Of a stretch of 64,000 nucleotides of DNA, positions 39,366 through 48,173 are shown one piece after another. How positions within the stretch are numbered: the first letter of the stretch is position 1; the number at the start of each line of letters is the position of its first letter. Under the pieces are notes generated by a model, which saw only the letters and a list, made by a program, of their open reading frames with translations, was not told where the DNA came from and did not search any database. Where the stretch lies: contig NC_066315.1 in assembly GCF_022539315.1 (NCBI RefSeq), forward strand, positions 123,035,874-123,099,873. Reading direction: 5' to 3'. Source of the DNA: Serinus canaria (Eukaryota > Chordata > Aves > Passeriformes > Fringillidae). A program made the position numbers and the translations under genes.

Positions 39366-40774
39366 ATAACACACAGGCATCGATCAAGCAAGTATGAAAA
39401 TTTAATCCTCAGAGTCTTGCACAACAGGTTTTATAATCTAAAAGCAGAATATCCTACGCTTTTGTGTGGGAGCTTGCAATTTGTTCACTGAAAACCTAAT
39501 TCAGCCGTATATACAAACACAAATTTAAGTTTTGGTAGAGTGAGCTTAAAGTAGTATTAAATATGAAATACATTATGAAATACAAGTGATTATATTCATC
39601 CACAAAGGTGTTTTGTAAACCATTCTACCCAGATATATATACAGCTGGCGTGATGAACAGGATTTATGTGATTCTCACTCCCTTTTCACAGCATTATGAC
39701 CATTTATTTTTAAATATTGGACAAAACAAAAATAATAACAAGTAATGCCTTCCTGGACAGTGCCCCCTGCACAAAGTACTACCAGTGATTGGCAGTTGTA
39801 TAGGTATATCTGGATTTCTCTAGATTTGGAGCAAAATGCCACACTGCAATACTGTATTTACATTGAGGTATCAACTATCATTTATGTTGTCTTGTGTGAG
39901 GCACTGGCTTTTCATTTACAGGAAGCTGAATGTTTCTTTCCAACTGAACAGTGGAAGATTTCTACATCTTTCTGTAGCAGAGGAGAAAGAAGCAGAGAGA
40001 ACCGAAAGACTATCAGAGACACAAGGTAAGGAAGCTCCATGTTGTGTCTGGAGAACTAAATTTCCAACTGAATAAAACTGCATTTTCCATCTACAGTACT
40101 AGAATAGTTAACCTCTAAAGATTTCTTACCTACACTCCCATCAAAGAGTGTAAAAGCAAAGATATCCTGCTGTTGTCCAAATTAATGAACTTTGGCAGTA
40201 AACACTACTGATTCTCAAGAGACTGTGGGTGAAAAACATATGTTAAAAAATACCAGCAGGTGTACATCAATAGCTGTTTTGTAATTGTGAGCCTTAGTAG
40301 CATGTGGGCTTGTCAGGAAAACTGGAAAACTGAAGAAACTGCAATGTTGTTACAAAATAAATGCATTTTTGCTACAGCATCTCAGGATGCTTTTGGAAAT
40401 ATTTTGTCCTACTATGACCACAATAGAAAACTGCATTTGCAACAAAGCAGTCTGAAAGTGAGAATTTCTGCGGAGAAGATTAAGTGGTTTGCAAATTTTT
40501 GCAAATTACTCAGCAATAAGCAGCATCACGCAAAAGTTAAGATTACCTAGGGAGACCCGTATCTGTGAAGACACTCTGTCAAATGCAGTTAATAAACAGA
40601 CCAATGCAGTCTTGATTCTAGCGTGGCAGAGCCATTATAGAACAATTAAATTAGCAACAATGATTCAGTTATGTTCCCTTTTCTGAGAGCACCGCTCAGC
40701 AGTGGAATCCCTCATAGAGAGCTGACAACAAAGGCATGATGAGACCATTTGGGAGGAACTATTGCAAAAGCTCA
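39366..40774. other. Intergenic DNA between two CR1 ends
   Basis: No gene recognised. AT-rich unique-looking sequence with only short, unrecognisable open frames. Confidence 0.5.
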
Positions 40775-40898
40775 ACACCCGTGGAGAGTCTGAGAGGGTG
40801 TCTCTGAGAAACTTAGTGTGACTGTAGGGCTGTCCCTGCTTTGAACTGAGTGAACTCCGAGGCTTCCTCCAATCTAAATCATTTTATGATTCTGTATC
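40775..40898 (+). mobile_element. CR1: CR1 LINE 3' end, diverged, sense
   Basis: The end 'gaggcttcctccaatctaaatcattttatgattctgt' fits the CR1 terminus ('ccttccaacctaaatcattctatgattctgt'), and 'tgctttgaactgagtgaactccgag' fits the 'tgctttgagcag...' segment before it. The upstream part is too diverged to place, so the left boundary is a guess. Confidence 0.65.
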
Positions 40899-42304
40899 GA
40901 TTTGTTACAACTCGAGATTACCTGCTGCAATCAAGTAACACCTACTTCCACTTCGGAACAGAAGCCCTGCAGCTTCCTATCCTACCATTCCTCCTGCGTG
41001 TTTGGCAGCTCATTCCTGGATACTCACGGAATAGGTTTTTAACAGAGCAGTCCAGGGTGCACTTAATGTTCCCAGAGATGACAAGCAGCCCACTCTGTAA
41101 ATGTGAATCCCAGCAGGGATTCTTCCTGCAAACTTTCTGTATACACTCACTGCCATCTGCGCTGATTTAAACATACAGCAAGAAAGAATCTACACCACAA
41201 AATGTTTCTTTAAAAACAATATAAAATGGGTAAAAAATTCTAACCCATTTTGGGTTAGGTAAGGGCTGAGTTAGCTGACAAATACTGACAGGTGACGATA
41301 AAGTCACTGGAATGCAAAATTATGGACACATCACAAAACCTAAAACCTTATGAAGTACAGATCTGTTTTGTGTCATATAGAGGCTGTATCACGGGAACCC
41401 TTTGCTTCAGTGGACCCAGACCTCTATCATTACCTTCACCCTGTGCCCCAGTGAGCCACAGCAAATTTAAAAATTCTTTTACTCCCATCATTCATCTGAC
41501 TCTTTGCTCAGATTTAGACTATTTTTGCTCCTCACACGGAAATCTGATACTGCCTTTTACAGTTACTCTGTTTCTCCATGACTGACTCTCCTCTCCCCCA
41601 AGAATTTTAGAAATATTTTCCCAGAATATAAATTAATTTTTCTACCAAATATCTCCTTTCCACAAGCAATTATTTGGAAGGAGGAAATCATTCTGGGTTT
41701 ATAGATTTTTTGTAGCATTTGTGCAAAGTCTTCTCAAAAGCTTAAGGCCAGCTCTTTCAGACCCCTGCCTATTTCCAGGCCAAGACACAGGGAGTTGAGG
41801 TTTTTTTTACTACTGAATATATGTATGAGCATTACATGATACTATCAACACTGCACTTCTTCAGCTGGAAGACCCCATGATTCTCCCTCCCTTAAGATAT
41901 TTTGCTATCAGTAGTACTGGACCTGACTAAATGTTCTTCACAGCGGCTGGATGGGCTGTCATTGCTGAACTGCATCGGCACCGAGGCCTTTTCTGTTTCT
42001 TACTCTGTTGCCACACGGAACAGACTGGGAGTGCCAAATAGGGGAGCAGGTGACACCACTAAACAAGGACAGCAGTGCTCCACGCTGTGTAACACCGCGC
42101 TCCCTGGCAGAGAGGGAAATTAACCATCTTTTTCTTGGGAACTGGCACACCCCGGGGGCGTGGACAGTGACTGCCTCATCACTTGCTCTGGTTTCTTTTC
42201 ATCTTTGCACATACCGAGCTATTCTGTTCCTTGACCTAGGAGTTTCCTTGCTTTTCCTTTTCTGTTTCCCCCCACACTGGGCGTGGGGCAGAAGTGAGCA
42301 AGTG
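40899..42304. other. Proximal upstream region of ZBTB10, no exon recognised
   Basis: AT-rich on the left, becoming GC-richer after about 41940. No exon is recognised. Proximal promoter or enhancer sites are possible but were not identified. Confidence 0.5.
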
Positions 42305-42432
42305 GCGTAGTGAACCGGTTGCCCAGAGAGATGGTGGAGTCTCCCTGTTATTCAGGAACCGCCTGGAAGCAATCCCGAGCCATGCGCTCTAGGCTGACCC
42401 TGCCTGAGCAGGGATTTTGGCCTCGATGACCC
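42305..42432 (+). mobile_element. CR1: CR1 LINE fragment beside the ZBTB10 CpG island
   Basis: CR1 3'-region landmarks are visible in order: 'ggttgcccagagagatggtgg' with 'agtctcc', then 'ttcaggaaccgcctggaagcaat' in the place of the usual 'ttcaaaaaccgcctggacgc' segment, then 'tgcgctctaggctgaccctgcctgagcagg', then a 'ttttggcctcgatgacc' segment matching the usual 'ttggactagatgacc'. The terminal octamer is absent: the element is cut off where the GC-rich island begins. Sense orientation, matching ZBTB10. Confidence 0.78.
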
Positions 42433-42813
42433 ACAGTGGCGCCTCCCAGCTTTTCCCACCCCGCGATTCGCGCAGCCCGCCGGGGTCAGGGCGCAGCAGC
42501 GGCCCACGGTGCCGGCGGAGCCCCCGCCCCGCGCCGGTACCGCGCCCGCCGCGCCTCGCGCCTCACGCGCGACACAGGGACCCGCCCCGCCGGCACGTGC
42601 GGGAGGCGCTCGCGCCGCCCCGCGCGCCTATAACGGTACCGCCGCTCCGGGGCCCCGGGGACGCTCGGCCGCTGCTCCGCGGCCGCCACCGCTCGCCCCT
42701 CGGGACCCGCGGTGTCCCCCTTCCCTCCCTGCTTCCGGCAGCGGAGGGGGCGGGCTGCGGCCCCTCGGCGCGGGCAGATGCGGGGGGAAGGAAAGGAGGG
42801 GGTCGACCCCGTA

Positions 42814-42838
42814 CCCCCCCCCCCCCCCCCCCCCCCCC
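42814..42838. repeat. 25-base C homopolymer in promoter/leader
   Basis: An uninterrupted run of 25 C on the + strand, preceded by GTA and followed by GCCCC. The complementary G run can form a G-quadruplex and the C run an i-motif. Its length is likely polymorphic and also prone to sequencing error. Confidence 0.95.
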
Positions 42839-42999
42839 GCCCCACACTGGGCGGGGCGGGGCGGGCGGCGCGTGACGCGGCGCGGCCGCAGCGCGCGCCC
42901 GCCCCCCGCCGGCGGCCCCCCCTCCCTCCTGCCCGCCCCCCGCTCGCGCCCCCCCTCCCCTCCCCTCCCCTGCGGCGGCGGCGGGCGGCGGCCGCGGTG

Positions 43000-43108
43000 C
43001 ATTGTGGGCAGCCCGTTGTTCATTTGCCACCCGACCCGATCCGGGGCCTGTCGGGACGGAAGCGCCGCCGCCGCCGAGCGATCGAGCGGGATCCATTGTG
43101 GGCAGCCC
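43000..43108 (+). repeat. Duplicated 15-mer in the 5' leader
   Basis: CATTGTGGGCAGCCC occurs at 43000-43014 and again, identical, at 43094-43108, 94 bases apart. Both copies lie just upstream of the ZBTB10 start codon, in otherwise low-complexity GC-rich sequence. This suggests a paired binding site or a leader duplication. I do not recognise the motif with certainty. Confidence 0.9.
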
Positions 43109-43276
43109 CGCGCCCGCCGCGATCCAGGCCGGACCCGGGGGAGCGGGGAGTGAGCGGCCGGACTTCGCTTCTCTCGGCCGCCGCCCCCGCACGGCAGCCG
43201 GGCGCCTCCTTCCCCCGCCCCGTTCCCGCGGCGGACGGAGCGCTCGGCCGGGCGGGGGGCGCGGGGCGCGCCCGCC

Positions 43277-44200
43277 ATGTTCGCGGAGATAAACCGGCGG
43301 ACGCTCGCATTCCGCGGCGGCGGCGTCGTCACCTCCGCGGCGGCCGCCTCGGCGGCGGGGGCCGAGGCCTGGGAGCGGCAGGACCCCGAGGCGCTGAACG
43401 GGCGCGGGGCGGACGAGGAGGCGGAGCTGGAGGGGCTGGAGGCTGAGGAGCTGGAGGCCACCGCCGCCGAAGAGAAGGAGCTGCTGCTGCCCCAGGACGC
43501 GGCGTCGCCCCCCGCCGCCGCCGGCCCCATGTTCGCCGAGAGGAACCGCCGGACTCTGGCCTTCCGCGGCGGCGGGGGGCTTCTGGCCGCCCACCCCGCC
43601 GCCAACAATGGCTGCGAGGCCGCGGCCTGGCCGCGGAAGCACTTCAATGGGCGGGGGGCGGACGAGGAGATGGAGCTGGAGGGCGCGGAGGGACTGGAGA
43701 CGGAGGGGCTGCTGGAGGGCAAGGAGCTGGTCCAGGACGGGGGTTCGCTGAGTGACAGCAGCGACGACGAGGAGGACGGAGAAGGGGGCAGCCTGGGCGA
43801 CGGCAGCGGCGCCGAGGGCGGCAGCTGCAGCAGCAGCCGGCGGTCGGGGGGCGACGGCGGGGACGAGGCGGAGGGCAGCGGCGAGGGGGAGAGCATCCGG
43901 CACTTCCCACTGGCCAGGCCCAAGTCCCTGCTGCAGAAGATGCACATCTCCTTCCAGGGCTCCTGGCTCAAGGAGTTCCCGTGGCTCTACTACTGCCAGG
44001 AGACCGGCCTCATGTCGTGCGCCTGGTGCACCGCGGCCGTCGCCGCTGCTGCGCCCCCCGAGGTGATCATGTCCGGCGCGCCCCTGCCCGGGGGGCACGA
44101 CGAGCTCTGCAAGGGCACCCGCAACTACAAGCGCACCCTGCTCCTGCGGCACCACCTCTCCGCCGAGCATCGCCTCAACGAGCCCGGCAGCGCCGAGCAG
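43277..44200 (+). CDS. ZBTB10: ZBTB10 exon 1: N-terminal region (codons 1-308)
   Basis: The start ATG at 43277 has G at -3 and gives [16 protein letters not shown], matching the conserved start of the family. Residues 1-84 and 85 to about 157 are two copies of one module: (M)[15 protein letters not shown], a variable Ala-rich stretch, [13 protein letters not shown], an acidic Leu/Glu stretch and a KEL-rich end. Residues about 160-210 are Ser/Asp/Glu/Gly-rich and probably disordered. Residues about 226-300 form a compact region with W230, a PWLYY motif, C248 and C251 (MSCAWC), then RNYK and H293 with H298 (or H292). This resembles TTF/BED-type Cys2His2 modules and may bind zinc (inference). 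The exon ends CAG|GTACGA, phase 0. A second in-frame Met at residue 85 (43529) opens module 2 and could be an alternative start, but there is no direct evidence. Confidence 0.93.
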
Positions 44201-45645
44201 GTACGACACGGGACGAGGAGGGGGCGGCGGGGAAGGAGGGAGGGGCGATCCCGGCCTCCCCTTTGCATAGGTGAGGTTTCCTGTGCTCACGTGTGTGAAC
44301 TTCTCTAAATGGCTGCTCGTGGTTGTTGCCCGGCGGGCTGGCCCCGCCGCGTTGCTCTGTCTCACCGCGTCCGGAGTGGGAGACGAGCCCCCTCTGGGAT
44401 TTGGGGTGACTCTCCCGCTGGATGTGGGCAGGCACACAAACACAGCACGAGCTGTTGTTTGTGGCTGTATTCCGTTCCCGTTATCCGTCCGGGTGCCGCT
44501 TTCATTAGTTCATCTGTTTATCTCGCGAAGATAAACCGGCGATGTGGGAAAAAAGTTGCGTACGAGTCCCAGTGTCACAGCACTGATTTAAATACGCTCG
44601 TTACAACTTCCTCCTGCGGTACAGGCGGAGGGAGGGCAGTGTCCGGCCAGCGACCGCTTGTGAAATGGGGACGCGGCGGCGTGAAATTGGAATCGCTCTG
44701 CCGTGCTTAGCGGTGTGGCCCCGGTCCACTAATCGGATAACTCCGTGTGTTTAAGTTCTTCGCGCTGAAATCTTTTTTCCCGATTGCGTTGCCTTAGATT
44801 GAGTTGCTGAGCAAGAAGTCTGCAATCGCTTGGTGTGTGTTTGAGATAAACATGTGGTTTCCTGAAAGCCGTGTTACTATGCCAGCACTCCTCTAACGCT
44901 GTAGGAGTAGTGAAACTCTTCACGTTCCCCGCTGAACTTCAAGTCGCTGTGTTTCTTGGCTGCTTTCAAGAATGAGGCAGGGCTTGCCCTAGAATATACG
45001 AGGATGAAAACCCCTAAAGAATGCCTGTGTTGAATCCGCAGCCTTCTGCAGCCTTTTCTCCTAGGGATGCCTGCGCTGCTAAAGTTCGCTCGATCGCTTC
45101 GCTGGCGTTAAACTTGCCTGCGGGCATTTGTCTAAGTGTTACTTCAGGTTAGGCTAGTCCTTGAATTGTTAGGCTGTTAGCCGGAATTAATTGATTAGTC
45201 ACTCCGTTTTTCTGCATTGAGAATTCAGTTTTAATTAAAACACCCACCTTGGCTGGGTAGCTTTATTTGGAGTCTGAAATGTAGTGCGGTAGTTAGATTG
45301 AGGTTATTGCTTGAGCACTCTTAAGGAGCTCAGGGTACCTTGGACAAGAGCTGTTAGTCAAATATTAGGGCAGGATATCAGGATTACAGGATGACCTGTA
45401 AAATATTAGATGAACGATGGGTTCCTTAGAACTACTTGGAAAATGTATGCAATTTTTTTGTGAAGCTATTGCAGGACTGCAGGGGAAGCCTTATGGTGCA
45501 CAAATGCCAGTAATCCAAAATATTATTTTTGTGTTTACAAATGCAACATTCACCTTCAAGATGATTAATGCTACATTTTCAGCGAGTGTAGTTTTATAGC
45601 AGCTACTGTTACAGATATTATGTGGTAGTAGGTCATCTTATCAGT

Positions 45646-45686
45646 TTTCTTCAGTCTTCTGGGGTTTGTTCAGAAGACTGAAGAAA
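45646..45686. repeat. Perfect 15-bp hairpin in intron 1
   Basis: TTTCTTCAGTCTTCT (45646-45660) is followed by an 11-base loop and its exact complement (45672-45686). It would fold in both DNA and intronic RNA. The stem does not extend beyond 15 pairs, which is short for a microRNA precursor. Confidence 0.85.
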
Positions 45687-48139
45687 CACTCTGCAGTGTT
45701 TTAGCCAAACTTGCTTTCAATTAGTTGTTTCTAATTAAGAGACTTATATTCTTAGTTTGTTTTACTTCTTCATATCTTTGAAAATGTTCCAGTTTTGCAT
45801 AATGCTATTGCAGCCTGTTCCTTACCATCTTGTTGCCTAGTTTCTAACTTTGAGTTGTGAATGATTACTCTGTAGAAGTATGTTCTGTCACTTTGTAGCC
45901 TCCTGTGTTAGTGGATGCTGCTAATCCCTGCTACACTTGATAGCTTCTCTCAGTCTGTTTTAGCTGTATTTAAATAAAAGCTGTTCCAAGCATTTTTTCT
46001 CTACTCAGATAACTATTTTTTCTTTCTGTCCTCTTACCCTGAGTCTGTTGTAAAACTGTTAAATACGGGGAGGGTGGAAGGGAGGACAGAATATTGGTTT
46101 GTTATCACGGTAGCCTATGAGTTAATGTAAGTATGTATTTGATGATTATAAGTGTTTATTTGAAGACCTTTCATTGCCATGGGAATATTTGTAAAAATGA
46201 GTCTCTGCTTTTATACCACTGATAGTTTAAGAAAAAATATTTGTACTAACTGTGATAATAAATGAAACAGTAGGATAGATGAGTCAGTGGTTCTTCTGCA
46301 CTGTACAAAAGATAAGGTTGGGACAAAGGTAGCTGTAAAGAGATTTTTTTTTGAGTGGAAAACAGTGCTTTGTGCATCCTTCTGCAATTACATTTCAGTT
46401 AAAAACTTCTCACGAGGGAAGGAATTGCAGTTTTTCAGGAGTCAGTGTAGTTTTCTTTGTGGCACACTTTCATGTTACAGTTGCTTTATCAAAAACCTGA
46501 ATAAGAATCTCTGTTTTCTTTCCCTTCTATGTTTTAATTTCCGTATCCTTTCATACTCTTAATGGCACTTGAATTTCTTTTGATACATATGTTTAAATTA
46601 ATACCAAAACAATAGCCCCATTTTTATCTAAATGCCATGATACCAGAAACTTGGAACAAAAGTAGGTAATTTGTACCCTGACCGTATTTCCAACATACAT
46701 AATGAGGCAGCAAAGCCGTTTAGATTTAATGAAACTTGGGAGAGATCTTTCAGCCTTTGTGTTAGAGACAGCACACATGTATTATGGACTTGACAAGCCT
46801 CAACTGCAGGGCATGTTTAGCAGCTGCTAATAAACATATGGCATAGTGCCACCACTCAAGCGCAGAAAGGAAATTGTAGGTGTTAAGATAGTAAAGCAGT
46901 GGAAATTTCTATAGGTCTGTTGGATATTACACTTGTGAAGAAATGAGTGATGATTTCAGTTTATTTTTGGGATACATTTAATTTGGAATGCCAAAATACA
47001 TCACAAGTGGTTGCAGCTGCTGTAATTCAAGGGTATTGAGCTGTCAACCAATGCTTCTTTCTAAGACCAAATTCTTGAATCTTTTTCTATTCTAGTTTTT
47101 AAAATAATTTTTCTCCACATTAAAGCTTAAGGAAATTGTCATCATCTTGAAACTACCTTTGTTTTTGTAGTGAACAGACTATTGTGTTGCAAGAATCTTA
47201 AGAAATGGATGCTTAGTGGGAAATCATGGCAAAATATTTTAATTCTTTGATGAATTTGGGTCCATAAGATAGATTTATTGGCTGCTGCAGATTCCTCTCT
47301 TCAAACCATCTTCTTAAAACATTTTCTTTCTGGACATAATTTAGAGCTAAGCCTTGGAAATACTGCCAGAAAAGCTTTCTCCAGTCTAACAGGCATGTTG
47401 GTTTAAAGCAGAAGCTCACCAAAAAGAGGAAGGCCTTTGATGTGTTATTTTTTCCATGTGAACTGGAATTGTTTGCATTATGTGAGCAGTGATGAATGGA
47501 AGTCATGCTTCAGATGTTAGTTACATTACAGTGTTCTAAGTTAACTTCTTGACTTACTCTTAGCAGAGTGAAGAAGTTGAAAAAGAAGTCAGGTCTTAGA
47601 GTAAACACTATTACTTAGTGTGTTTTTATTTAGTGTTTTCATCAAACCTCAAACTACTCAGTTTGATATTAGACAATTAATGAAATTATTTGAAATTGCT
47701 GAGTTGTCTGTGAGTGGTGCTGTGTGTGTACAGTGACAGTGGAACATCGTGTGATGGGATCATATTTTGAGTTCATTTTCCTCTGCATGTGATTAAGAAG
47801 CTACTGATAGCTTAGAAGATACCAGAGTAAGAATTAATGTGGGGCACAAGGCACTGCTGTAGAGCAAGATGTGGTAGTGGGGAAGGGATTAAAAAATGTG
47901 CCATAATTACTTTTCATATGCATGTAGCTGAGATGGAATATGTGGTTAGGCTGGTTTGAGTTTTTCTTAATTCTTCCTGCCCTCACTGTTCTTCCTTCCA
48001 GGGACAGAGTATGCTGATGGAACAGTAGGAGAAAGAAAGAAAACTAAACTTCTAGTAGCAATTTTGATCATCTCTTTCTGCTCCTGTTAGCTTTTGGGCA
48101 AGTTTAATTAATGAATTACACATGTAAAATAGTGATTTG

Positions 48140-48173
48140 TCTTTGTGTGTATTCTTTTGAATACACACAAAGA
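48140..48173. repeat. Perfect 15-bp hairpin with TTTT loop in intron 1
   Basis: TCTTTGTGTGTATTC (48140-48154), a four-base TTTT loop, then the exact complement (48159-48173). The stem stops at 15 pairs. A tight perfect palindrome in unique sequence is uncommon, but no element ends or known RNA fold were recognised. Confidence 0.85.

Larger units (their letters stand above)
42778..43446 (+). other. Upstream ORF overlapping the ZBTB10 start
   Basis: The only ATG between about 42430 and the main start is at 42778. It opens a frame that is +1 relative to ZBTB10 and stays open through the main ATG to about 43446. Its context (C at -3 and C at +4) is weak. If transcription begins upstream of 42778, this frame could reduce initiation at 43277. 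If the start lies downstream, it is irrelevant. The encoded Pro/Arg/Gly-rich peptide is typical of GC-rich DNA and is not claimed as a protein. Confidence 0.35.
42430..44720 (+). promoter_or_regulatory. ZBTB10: CpG-island promoter of ZBTB10
   Basis: GC content and CpG density rise abruptly at about 42430 and fall gradually after about 44720, covering the 5' flank, leader, exon 1 and the start of intron 1. Visible sites include tandem GC boxes GGGCGGGGCGGGGCGGGC (42850-42867, Sp/KLF type) and a CRE-like GTGACGCG just after them (42872-42879). There are also several CCGCCC/CCCCTCCCC stretches and a weak TATA-like CTATAAC at about 42628. No strong TATA box is present, as expected for a CpG promoter with dispersed starts. 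The transcription start cannot be placed from sequence. ZBTB10 protein is reported to bind GC-rich Sp sites, so autoregulation through these boxes is a reasonable inference but not shown. Confidence 0.85.

Noticed and set aside
42628..43971. 447-codon minus-strand frame and several 200-codon frames in the CpG island
   Set aside because: Same cause: extreme GC content. Composition is Ser/Pro/Gly/Arg repeats without recognisable features.
42563..44443. 626-codon open frame on the minus strand across exon 1
   Set aside because: It is a shadow of the GC-rich exon 1 and promoter, where stop codons are rare in every frame. It has Ala/Pro/Arg-rich low complexity and no domain, while the + strand frame matches ZBTB10.
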